From Candidatus Aminicenantota bacterium (GTDB lineage Bacteria > Acidobacteriota > Aminicenantia > Aminicenantales > Aminicenantaceae): a DNA stretch of 7,997 bases. Shown here one piece after another: positions 1-6,144 of this stretch. The notes beneath the pieces are model-generated. The model made no database searches and had not been told where the DNA came from. It was given only the letters and a program-made list of their open reading frames with translations. The translations under genes and the position numbers were made by a program. The first letter of the stretch is position 1. Each line of letters opens with the position of its first letter. The stretch is taken from NCBI GenBank assembly GCA_030633795.1, contig DAOWCB010000052.1, forward strand, positions 1 to 7,997, read 5' to 3'.

Positions 1-626
1 GGATCGGCCACAGCCAGCATCTCGCCGCTGTCATGAAATCCATACCCGTACTTCTCGGCCAAAGAGCCCATCAGCTTGATCGCTTCCCTTGCCGTTTTGC
101 ACCGCTCCATGGCCAGCATCGTCAGTGTCGTGATATCCATGATGGCCGACGGGGTCGAATTTCTCATTTTTCTTCGACATCCGATGGATGACTCGGCGAT
201 CCCCAGTTGGTGTTCGTTCATATGGCCGAACACTGCGTGTTGATAGGCATAGGTGTGAGGAATTTGAGGGATGTCCACTTCGGTGTACCCCTCCACATAC
301 TTCACCCACTTTCCCCCGACCTCTGGGGGCCAGGTTCTGATCTGATGGATGTGGTAAATTTTGCGTACAGAACCTTCCTCATGATCAGCGGCTGGGATGT
401 AATGCCACGTGAAGTCACACATCCCGCAGTCGGCGGTTTGGCACGCGAGGACAGAGCCATCGTCAGAGGCTTCCTTGCCGACAAGAATCGTGGTGCAGCC
501 TTCCGGATATTCCGGCCAAACAGCATCATCCGATGCTCTCTCTGTTTGATCAAAAACGAGCGATCCCGAGAAGGCAAATAAGACAAAAACAAAAATCAGT
601 AGAACAAATCTTTTTTTTCTTTTCAT
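1..626 (-). CDS. Secreted C69-family (PepD-type) dipeptidase, N-terminal part, cut by window edge
   Basis: Translating the minus strand from the ATG at 626-624 gives 208 open codons that run off the left edge, so the stop lies outside the window. The N-terminus is basic and then strongly hydrophobic (residues 2-24), a signal peptide. Cys44 in the motif GCTTILVGKEASDDGS is the expected N-terminal nucleophile of peptidase family C69 (Ntn-hydrolase fold). The nucleophile is exposed by removal of the leader, so residues about 25-43 would be signal or propeptide. Further family-like blocks are DCGMCDFTW (67-75), the PAADH and RKIYHI region (79-93), TWPPE (98-102), GHMNEHQLGIAESSIGCR (134-151) and AMERCKTAREA (172-182). 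The family cleaves dipeptides; the export signal places this one outside the cytoplasm. The start is supported by AGGAGAG at 637-631 and a promoter just upstream. Full-length secreted members are usually about 500-600 residues, so most of the protein is missing here. It is divergent from the MATE gene. Family call is strong; substrate is unknown. Confidence 0.88.
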   Translation of the reverse strand, partial: MKRKKRFVLLIFVFVLFAFSGSLVFDQTERASDDAVWPEYPEGCTTILVGKEASDDGSVLACQTADCGMCDFTWHYIPAADHEEGSVRKIYHIHQIRTWPPEVGGKWVKYVEGYTEVDIPQIPHTYAYQHAVFGHMNEHQLGIAESSIGCRRKMRNSTPSAIMDITTLTMLAMERCKTAREAIKLMGSLAEKYGYGFHDSGEMLAVAD

Positions 627-659
627 TCGGCTCTCCTTTTAAAGGAATGGACCATCGCC

Positions 660-688
660 ACTTTATAAAAACTTCATTCTCCTGTCAA
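660..688 (-). promoter_or_regulatory. Putative sigma70-type promoter of the C69 dipeptidase gene
   Basis: On the minus strand a perfect -35 hexamer TTGACA (688-683) is followed by a 17-nt spacer and TAAAGT (665-660, 4/6 to TATAAT). TATAAA at 667-662 is an alternative -10 with a 15-nt spacer. Transcription would start near 652, leaving about 26 nt of leader that holds the AGGAGAG ribosome-binding site before the ATG at 626. Seen in sequence; activity is inferred. Confidence 0.55.
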
Positions 689-755
689 TCTGGAATGCCG
701 TTGTGCCATCTTCGACAACAGGCTGCTTGTCAATCCAACGTACAGGACAATGTTA

Positions 756-783
756 TTGCTTTTATGGTTATTATTCGTATAAT
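756..783 (+). promoter_or_regulatory. Putative promoter of the MATE gene
   Basis: A perfect -10 hexamer TATAAT (778-783) is preceded at 16 nt by TTGCTT (756-761, only TTG matching the -35 consensus). The start of transcription would fall near 789-791. That makes upstream in-frame ATGs at 533 and 764 untranslatable from this promoter. It fits either a start at 881 with a leader of about 90 nt or a leaderless start exactly at the ATG at 791. Confidence 0.45.
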
Positions 784-880
784 CCTACCAATGTATAGAC
801 GACTCCGAAGCATCCCCTCCAATATATCTCTACGACTCCTGGGCCGAGATGCCAAAGTTGCCAGAATCTGGAAAGCTGTG

Positions 881-2242
881 ATGGAGGCCATCTCGGGAAC
901 AGAAAAGGATTTCACCACCGGTAAACTGAACAAGGCCATATTCCTTCTGGCCATCCCGATGATCATGGAGATGATCATGGAATCCGTGTTCGCTGTGGTG
1001 GATATCTTTTTTGTATCCAAACTGGGGGCCGGGGCGGTTGCGACCGTCGGTATCACAGAATCGCTTATGACCATCGTCTATTCTCTGGCGATAGGTTTGA
1101 GCGTGGCCACAACGGCACTGATCTCGAGAAGAATTGGCGAAAAAAATCCTGAGGGAGCATCTATAGCCGCGGTTCAAGCGATCATTTCTGGCATTACCAT
1201 ATCGCTGGTGATATCCATCCCCGGAATCCTGTTTGCACCCGATATACTGAAACTCATGGGAGCATCGGCAGAGATGATCCGATCGTTCTCGATGTACACA
1301 TCGATCATGCTGGGAACGAATGTCATCATCATGTTGCTGTTCATCATCAATGCTGTGTTTCGCAGCGCCGGGGATGCGGCCATTTCGATGAGGGTTTTGT
1401 GGCTCGCCAATATGATCAACATCGTCCTCGATCCCTGTTTGATATTCGGTTGGGGACCTTTTCCGGAATTGGGAGTGACAGGAGCGGCAGTGGCCACAAA
1501 TATCGGCCGGGGCATAGCTATCGTTTACCAGTTCTATCTGCTGTTCCATGGAAAAAAACGAGTCAAAATCAAACGAAGACATTTGAGGGTTGTTTTTGAG
1601 GTGATGAAAAAACTAATCCGGTTGTCTTTCGGTGGTATCGGCCAATCCTTGATCGCCACTTCGAGCTGGATCGGGATGGTCAGGATCATCTCAGCATTCG
1701 GAGACCAAGTAATGGCAGGGTATACAATCGCCATACGCGTCGTTCTTTTTTCCATCTTGCCATCTTGGGGACTAGCCAATGCCGCAGCAACCCTGGTCGG
1801 TCAAAACTTGGGCGCTAAAAAACCGCAGAGAGCGGAGCGCGCCGTATGGCAAACGGGATTCATCAACATGGCCTTCATGGGGATTATCGCTTTGTTCTTT
1901 ATCCTTATCCCGGGATTTTTCATCAGATTGTTCATCGATGACCCGATAGTTGTTGCCAGCGGCACAGATTGCCTTCGCATCCTCGCTTTTGGATATGTCT
2001 CTTACGCATTGGGGATGGTGGTGGTCCATGCTTTTAACGGAGCCGGCGATACGATGACCCCTACCTTCATAAACTTATTCTGCTTCTGGTTGTTCGAGAT
2101 TCCCTTGGCTTATGTCCTGGCATTATCTTTTGGTCTTGACGAAAACGGAGTCTATATTGCCATTCTTGTTGCAGAATCTGCAATGACGCTCGCAGCTGTC
2201 CTTATTTTCCGGCGAGGACATTGGAAAACAAGAGAAGTGTGA
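881..2242 (+). CDS. MATE family efflux transporter (inner membrane)
   Basis: From the chosen start this is a 453-residue polytopic protein, the usual MATE length, with about twelve hydrophobic segments in two homologous halves. The first half begins with a segment containing AIFLLAIPMIME (19-30) and the TM1 block AVVDIFFVSKLGAGAVATVG (38-57). Its Asp41 is at the place of the conserved TM1 acid of NorM-like pumps. FRSAGDA (160-166) and LGVTGAAVAT (197-206) follow. The second half repeats the pattern with MAGYTIAIRV (278-287), GQNLGAKKPQRA (307-318) and FNGAGDTMTP (385-394). MATE proteins expel cationic drugs or metabolites in exchange for Na+ or H+; coupling ion and substrate cannot be read here. 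I chose ATG 881 because GGAAAG (870-875) sits 5 nt upstream and the reading frame upstream is poorly protein-like. ATG 791 would add 30 basic residues and is a real alternative. It is divergent from the C69 gene and convergent with the next gene, with 14 nt between the stops. Confidence 0.9.
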   Translation: MEAISGTEKDFTTGKLNKAIFLLAIPMIMEMIMESVFAVVDIFFVSKLGAGAVATVGITESLMTIVYSLAIGLSVATTALISRRIGEKNPEGASIAAVQAIISGITISLVISIPGILFAPDILKLMGASAEMIRSFSMYTSIMLGTNVIIMLLFIINAVFRSAGDAAISMRVLWLANMINIVLDPCLIFGWGPFPELGVTGAAVATNIGRGIAIVYQFYLLFHGKKRVKIKRRHLRVVFEVMKKLIRLSFGGIGQSLIATSSWIGMVRIISAFGDQVMAGYTIAIRVVLFSILPSWGLANAAATLVGQNLGAKKPQRAERAVWQTGFINMAFMGIIALFFILIPGFFIRLFIDDPIVVASGTDCLRILAFGYVSYALGMVVVHAFNGAGDTMTPTFINLFCFWLFEIPLAYVLALSFGLDENGVYIAILVAESAMTLAAVLIFRRGHWKTREV

Positions 2243-2256
2243 CTGGAGTCTTCGAT

Positions 2257-3660
2257 TTACGCGGTAACAATCCCAAGGGGTTTGCGTACTTTCCATTTCC
2301 CCCGGGTAAAGTCCGGAAACTCGACTGAGGTGCTGTTCGTGGCTATGGATTTTTCGCTCAGAGCAACGACAGCACTGATGGTGGCACCCTCATACACATC
2401 CGAATCCGTCGGTTTACCTTCTCTTAAACACTGGATGAGCCGGTAGTCTTCGATAAAATCCATCCCTCCGTGGCCGGCACCCTCTGCTTTTTCCTCAAGC
2501 GATGTCAACAACGGATGTTTGTATTGCTCACGGTAGGACGTGTAGTGATTGCCTTTCCCGATATAATCTGAAGAAACATCATCCCATCTGTGCGGTGATG
2601 AAATGCCTTCGAGATAAATTTTTTCTTCGGGATATTTTCTTGCCAATCCTATAGTTCCCTGGATCAAAATCCTGCGGCTGTAAGGCCGGGGAGAATTGGT
2701 GTCGTGGGTGACCAAGACTGTCTGTCCCTTATTGGTTTTGATCAACGTGCTGATGACATCTCCCAAGGCATAATCCGTTTTGGCCAGGGGATGGTTTTTT
2801 CCATACCTCCTGATCGCTTCAAGCTTAAGACTGCGGGACGGGCTGCTCATCGAGACCAGGTATTCGAATTTGTTGCCGCGTGTGATATCCATCCATTGGG
2901 CCACCGGTCCGAGACCGTGTGTCGGGTAAAGGTCAGCATTCCGTTTGATGGAATACTGGAGACGCCAGTCATGAGGATAGTATGCCTTGCCGAATTTCCA
3001 TCCCCGAAGATCGTGGAGATAACCGCATTCCGCATGGAGTAGCTCACCGAACAAGCCTTGACGCACCATGTTGAACAACATAAGTTCGGTCCTGTCGTAG
3101 TTACAGTTTTCCATCGTGCAACAATGCTTTTTGTACTTTTCCGAAGTTTCGACCAACTCCCAGCACCCTTCTAGAGTGATCGCCCCAGGTACTTCCGATG
3201 CGGCGTGTGATCCGGTTTCCATCGCCGTGACGGAAATCGGAACATGCCACTCCCAAGGTGTAGCGTTGTAAACGAGGTCCAGGTCTTCGGAGTCGCACAT
3301 GCGTTTGAAATCCTCGGTGCCTCTGGTGTAGGCGGTCGGTTTCAGTTTTCCGGCTTTTTCACACTGTTCTTGAGCCCAAAGAGTCCGCTCTTCTCGCATG
3401 TCACAGACAGCTTTTATTTCTACCCCATCTATTCGGAGCAGATTCCGGAGGTGTCCACTCCCCTGATTTCCGATGCCGACATATCCTACCCTCACCGTTT
3501 CGATCGGCGGAGTCGCCAAATGTGCGATTGGTTCTGTCCTCAACTGAGGCTGCCGGAAGCCTTTATGTTTGCCTACAGCCATGCCCCCCAAAGCCATTCC
3601 CAATCCGGCTGTCCCGCTTTTTTTGAGGAAATCCCTGCGGTTCAAACGTTTTTTCATCAT
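2257..3660 (-). CDS. Tat-exported Gfo/Idh/MocA-fold protein, GH109-type (alpha-N-acetylgalactosaminidase-like)
   Basis: This 467-residue protein opens with a twin-arginine signal (NRRDFLKK, residues 7-14, then a Gly/Ala-rich hydrophobic stretch to about 30). A Rossmann nucleotide site follows: VGYVGIGNQGSGH (58-70), with an acidic strand end at CD (86-87). GH109-like blocks follow in order: YNATPWEWHVP (131-141), EVPGAITLEGCW (156-167), ENCNYD (184-189), YPTHGLGP (245-252) and SPRPYSR (323-329). In the characterised GH109 enzyme, tightly bound NAD+ takes part in a redox-assisted hydrolysis of alpha-GalNAc. The substrate-binding Tyr and His of the YPTH motif and a downstream Tyr appear here as Tyr245, His248 and Tyr327 (residue roles recalled, not aligned). 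Tat export fits a cofactor inserted before export. The start is set by GGAGGT 10 nt upstream. The gene is divergent from the PQQ-like gene and convergent with MATE. A plain oxidoreductase of the same fold is the main alternative. Confidence 0.87.
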   Translation of the reverse strand: MMKKRLNRRDFLKKSGTAGLGMALGGMAVGKHKGFRQPQLRTEPIAHLATPPIETVRVGYVGIGNQGSGHLRNLLRIDGVEIKAVCDMREERTLWAQEQCEKAGKLKPTAYTRGTEDFKRMCDSEDLDLVYNATPWEWHVPISVTAMETGSHAASEVPGAITLEGCWELVETSEKYKKHCCTMENCNYDRTELMLFNMVRQGLFGELLHAECGYLHDLRGWKFGKAYYPHDWRLQYSIKRNADLYPTHGLGPVAQWMDITRGNKFEYLVSMSSPSRSLKLEAIRRYGKNHPLAKTDYALGDVISTLIKTNKGQTVLVTHDTNSPRPYSRRILIQGTIGLARKYPEEKIYLEGISSPHRWDDVSSDYIGKGNHYTSYREQYKHPLLTSLEEKAEGAGHGGMDFIEDYRLIQCLREGKPTDSDVYEGATISAVVALSEKSIATNSTSVEFPDFTRGKWKVRKPLGIVTA

Positions 3661-3669
3661 GGTACTGGC

Positions 3670-3675
3670 ACCTCC
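3670..3675 (-). promoter_or_regulatory. Ribosome-binding site of the GH109-type gene
   Basis: On the minus strand GGAGGT lies here. The GGAGG core is 10 nt from the ATG at 3660 and 13 nt from the second ATG at 3657, so the first of the two adjacent Met codons is the better start. Confidence 0.6.
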
Positions 3676-3695
3676 ATTTCTTTAAAATCACAAAA

Positions 3696-3724
3696 ATGCT
3701 ATCACTCCCGCACTCTTTTTTCAA
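3696..3724 (-). promoter_or_regulatory. Promoter of the GH109-type gene, copy A of a duplicated element
   Basis: Read on the minus strand, TTGAAA (3724-3719, 5/6 to consensus) is followed by 17 nt and TAGCAT (3701-3696, 4/6). A TGA directly before the -10 makes it an extended -10 promoter. Transcription would begin near 3689, giving about 29 nt of leader with the GGAGGT site. The block 3696-3725 matches 6049-6078 at 25 of 30 positions, including 13 of 17 spacer bases. Spacer bases would not be conserved merely by being a promoter. Confidence 0.6.
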
Positions 3725-3729
3725 TAAAA

Positions 3730-3758
3730 TAGACTCAGGGCAAATTCTCTGATAATAT
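3730..3758 (+). promoter_or_regulatory. Possible promoter of the PQQ-like gene
   Basis: TAGACT (3730-3735, 4/6 to TTGACA), a 17-nt spacer and TAATAT (3753-3758, 4/6) with an upstream TGA give a weak extended -10 promoter. Transcription would start near 3765, about 37 nt before the start codon. It lies back to back with the minus-strand promoter at 3696-3724, so a regulator bound between them could act on both genes. Confidence 0.3.
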
Positions 3759-3792
3759 CGGACTTGAGAGGATAAAAGGATCGTTTCTCGTT

Positions 3793-3797
3793 GGAGG
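3793..3797 (+). promoter_or_regulatory. Ribosome-binding site that decides the start of the PQQ-like gene
   Basis: GGAGG here is only 1 nt from the first ATG (3799) and 4 nt from the second (3802). A 1-nt spacing is too short for normal initiation, so the second ATG is preferred. Confidence 0.55.
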
Positions 3798-3801
3798 TAT
3801 G

Positions 3802-5244
3802 ATGAGAAAAGCTACTTTCGGACTTGTTATTGGCGTTTTCCTTTTGGCAATGGCCGTCCATGCACAGCAAAAAACAGCGACTTATGATTGGCCGCAATTC
3901 AGGGGGCCAAATGGATCAGGAGTGAATGAGACGAAAGGATTACCTTCAGAGTTCGGGCCTGATAAAAACGTTATCTGGAAAAAAACCATGCCCACCGGCT
4001 ATTCTTCACCGGTTCTTATCAAAAACTTCATCTTCCTCACTGCCTGTGAAAACGAAAAACTCCTGACCCTTTGTCTCGATCGCCAGAATGGTAATATACT
4101 CTGGCAAAAAGAAGCCCCTAGACCACGAAAAGAAAAATTGGATTTTCGGAACAACCCGGCCTCACCCACTCCTGTTACAGATGGCGAAAACGTGTATGTC
4201 TTTTTCTCAGATTTCGGACTGCTGGCCTACGACTTCGATGGCAAAGAACTCTGGCGGCTTCCACTCGAACCTTTTGATAATTTTTACGGCATGGGAGCCT
4301 CCCCCATCGTCGCCGACAACAACGTGATCCTTGTTTGCGACCAAAACACGGATTCTTTTATCATCGCGGTGGATAAAAATACAGGGAAAGTCGCTTGGAA
4401 GAAAAAACGTCCCGAAGCCAAAACCGGCCATTCCACACCGGTTGTTTATTCTCCTGAGCATGGCGAAATTCAGGTCCTCGCGCCTGGATCTTTTTTATTG
4501 ATCTCATATTCCGCAAAAACCGGAGACAGAATTTGGTGGACAGGCGGGCTTTCTTTCGAGATGAAATCCACTCCTGTCATGCGCGATGGGATATTGTTCA
4601 TCAACGGCTACGCCTCTCCATTGAATCAGCCAGGGAATCAAGTGAAGATCCTCGCATTTGAGCAGGCTCTTTTGCAATTCGACGCGGACAAAAATGGCCA
4701 GTTCTCCAAGGATGAATTGCCCGAAGAATCCCCTTATGATTTTTTCGATTTTGTGGATCTCGCCAAAGACGGCCACCTCGATAGAAAGGACTGGAATTAT
4801 TTTCATGCCGCCCTTGCAAGTTTGAACGGAATGTTAGCCATCCGTTTGGAGGGGCAGGGTGACATGACCGAAACCAACACACTTTGGGCTTATCGGCGTT
4901 ACGTACCCCAGCTTCCCTCCCCATTGGTATACAAAGATGTGCTTTACATGATCAACGATGTGGGCTTTGTTACCTCTTTCAAACCGGGAAATGGTGAGGT
5001 CATCAACCAGGGACGCCTCAGGGGAGCCGGGAGCAAGTTTTTTGCATCCCCCGTTGCAGCCGATAATAAAATTTTTATAACCAGTCTTCGCGGAAAAATA
5101 AGCGTGTTGAAATCGGACGGGAGCAATGAAATCATCGCCATTAACGACATGAAAGAGGACTGTTACGCCACACCCGCCATCGGCAAGAGCAAAATCTACA
5201 TCCGAACGAAAAAAACTCTGTATTGTTTCGGAAATGACGAATAG
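3802..5244 (+). CDS. Secreted PQQ-like beta-propeller protein with an inserted EF-hand
   Basis: This 480-residue protein starts with a signal peptide (basic start, hydrophobic core 6-19, likely cleavage after AHA-type VHAQ near 21-22). DWPQFRGPNGSGV (29-41) follows, the usual opening of this family. Propeller blades of the PQQ-like (BamB/quinoprotein) type are marked by docking motifs near 91-101 (CLDRQNGNILW), 142-151 (AYDFDGKELW), 189-199 (AVDKNTGKVAW), 235-245 and 392-400. That suggests at least six blades. Between blades, residues 294-305 (DADKNGQFSKDE) form a canonical EF-hand calcium loop. Residues 319-330 form a degenerate partner that keeps Asp1, Asp5, Gly6 and Asp12 but has Ala at position 3. 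I see no catalytic signature of PQQ alcohol dehydrogenases, so a binding or scaffolding role outside the cytoplasm is more likely than an enzyme, but this is not decided. It is divergent from the GH109-type gene and has a strong hairpin 7 nt after its stop. Confidence 0.86.
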   Translation: MRKATFGLVIGVFLLAMAVHAQQKTATYDWPQFRGPNGSGVNETKGLPSEFGPDKNVIWKKTMPTGYSSPVLIKNFIFLTACENEKLLTLCLDRQNGNILWQKEAPRPRKEKLDFRNNPASPTPVTDGENVYVFFSDFGLLAYDFDGKELWRLPLEPFDNFYGMGASPIVADNNVILVCDQNTDSFIIAVDKNTGKVAWKKKRPEAKTGHSTPVVYSPEHGEIQVLAPGSFLLISYSAKTGDRIWWTGGLSFEMKSTPVMRDGILFINGYASPLNQPGNQVKILAFEQALLQFDADKNGQFSKDELPEESPYDFFDFVDLAKDGHLDRKDWNYFHAALASLNGMLAIRLEGQGDMTETNTLWAYRRYVPQLPSPLVYKDVLYMINDVGFVTSFKPGNGEVINQGRLRGAGSKFFASPVAADNKIFITSLRGKISVLKSDGSNEIIAINDMKEDCYATPAIGKSKIYIRTKKTLYCFGNDE

Positions 5245-5251
5245 CCGAGCT

Positions 5252-5274
5252 GGTGTCTCCCTGATCGAGACACC
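5252..5274. terminator. Perfect 8-bp hairpin after the PQQ-like gene
   Basis: GGTGTCTC (5252-5259) and GAGACACC (5267-5274) are exact reverse complements around a 7-nt loop. The hairpin starts 7 nt after the stop at 5244, between two convergent genes. Neither strand has a T-run directly after the stem; the nearest T-run on the plus strand begins near 5311. It is therefore not a textbook intrinsic terminator. It may stabilise the mRNA end, act with a factor, or block read-through from both sides. Confidence 0.45.
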
Positions 5275-5343
5275 CCGAATCACGGATGGTTATTCCAGAT
5301 TCCCCTGTTGTTTTTTTCCAGATTTTTAAACTCACCTGGCTTT

Positions 5344-6033
5344 TTATGATTTTTCGTTGTACCGCCCATCTTGGAGTCTTTGAAATCTCCATTCGCACAA
5401 TTGTTTGAGCCTGTTCAGGATATTTGCAGTGGCTCGGTTATGAATATTCTCCCAGATCTTGTTGACAATGCTAAGGTTAGATCTTTGCACTTTTCCGTAA
5501 AAATTGAAGCCCACAGCGAAAAACAGCTGTGTTTGTTCCAATTCATTATGTTCAGCAATGGGAGATCGGACATACATGGCAAAAATCCCGATCGGATAGC
5601 CACCGCTGCTTTCGAATAATAAATACCGAGCATTATCGTCAGAAAGACCTGGCAAATGTTGGAATTTGATAGCATTCAGATTAAAAAGAGGTTTGAATTT
5701 CTTGAGCCCCAGCAGAAATATCTGTATTTTTTCAAGTCGACCATCCAAGCGATCAACAGTCGCGATATGATTTGGCCAGCATGTGGAATCTCCATCCCAA
5801 CTGAGCAATTCTTCGAAGACATACCGGACAGGGACCTCGATCCCTATCCTATGGATGTTCAGCACAGAATAATGAGTGACATCTATCCCGGTCCGCTGCA
5901 TAATCCGGTAGCTGTAATCTTCTCTTTCAGCTGCGTTTGAAAACTCGATCAATGTGCGGATAGCTTGCTTGTGAAGAATGAAATTCCTGATATCGGAGAT
6001 AATGCCTCGACTTTTTTCAGGGGGAACTTTCAT
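5344..6033 (-). CDS. Unrecognised 229-aa protein, possible SRPBCC-like fold
   Basis: I do not recognise this family by name. It has no signal peptide or membrane segment, so it is probably cytoplasmic. Residues 1-50 are charged and helical. A segment LNIHRIGIEVPVRYVFEELL (58-77) looks like the first strand and helix of an SRPBCC (polyketide-cyclase/START-like) domain. It leads to a striking CWPNHIATVDR motif (85-95). Strand-like stretches follow at 101-111 and 136-155, then QLFFAVGFNFYGK (169-181), and a long C-terminal helix (185-222) that would close such a fold. The fold is inference from pattern only. The ATG at 6033 is the first possible in-frame start, since a TAG lies seven codons upstream. 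It has no Shine-Dalgarno and lies about 9 nt after the predicted transcript start. The gene is convergent with the PQQ-like gene and divergent from the M28 gene. It shares its promoter element with the GH109-type gene. Confidence 0.78.
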   Translation of the reverse strand: MKVPPEKSRGIISDIRNFILHKQAIRTLIEFSNAAEREDYSYRIMQRTGIDVTHYSVLNIHRIGIEVPVRYVFEELLSWDGDSTCWPNHIATVDRLDGRLEKIQIFLLGLKKFKPLFNLNAIKFQHLPGLSDDNARYLLFESSGGYPIGIFAMYVRSPIAEHNELEQTQLFFAVGFNFYGKVQRSNLSIVNKIWENIHNRATANILNRLKQLCEWRFQRLQDGRYNEKS

Positions 6034-6048
6034 TGCAATAGAATAAAG

Positions 6049-6077
6049 ATGCTACCACTCCTGCGCTATTTTTGCAA
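6049..6077 (-). promoter_or_regulatory. Promoter of the 229-aa orphan, copy B of the duplicated element
   Basis: On the minus strand TTGCAA (6077-6072), 17 nt and TAGCAT (6054-6049) with a TGG extension form the same architecture as 3696-3724. The predicted transcript start near 6042 leaves only about 9 nt before the ATG at 6033 and no Shine-Dalgarno sequence. The mRNA would be nearly leaderless. Confidence 0.58.
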
Positions 6078-6100
6078 TTCTCCCCCTTTTTCGGCAGAAT
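6072..6100 (+). promoter_or_regulatory. Possible promoter of the M28 gene sharing a -35 hexamer with the orphan
   Basis: TTGCAA (6072-6077) is self-complementary, so it can serve as a -35 in both directions. On the plus strand 17 nt downstream is CAGAAT (6095-6100, 4/6 to TATAAT). Transcription would start near 6107, about 38 nt before the M28 start, with the AGGAGG site in between. The hexamers are weak, so this is tentative. Confidence 0.3.
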
Positions 6101-6144
6101 AGAACACGGTTTGAATTGTTCAGGCTAAAAATAGGAGGGCATTT

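Noticed and set aside
31..592. Two overlapping minus-strand frames (31-309 and 302-592) that look like a broken gene
   Set aside because: Both are out of frame with the uninterrupted C69 dipeptidase frame starting at 626, which carries a signal peptide, a ribosome-binding site and family motifs. They are shadows, and there is no frameshift.
533..880. N-terminal extension of the MATE gene back to ATG 533 or 764
   Set aside because: The extra sequence overlaps the C69 gene and the divergent promoters, resembles no MATE N-terminus, and would begin upstream of the TATAAT at 778.
830..1582. 250-codon minus-strand open frame inside the MATE gene
   Set aside because: Its product is rich in His, Arg, Cys, Asp and Ser with no hydrophobic core, typical of the antisense of a membrane protein. 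The MATE frame is clear.
2243..2256. Terminator between the MATE and GH109-type genes
   Set aside because: Only 14 nt separate the stops and no inverted repeat is present there.
4834..5283. 149-codon minus-strand frame across the end of the PQQ-like gene
   Set aside because: It lies opposite conserved propeller blades, runs through the hairpin and lacks any recognisable feature.
5300..5343. Intrinsic terminator made of CCAG and CTGG beside T-runs
   Set aside because: The stem is only 4 bp with a loop of more than 12 nt; the T-runs alone are not enough.
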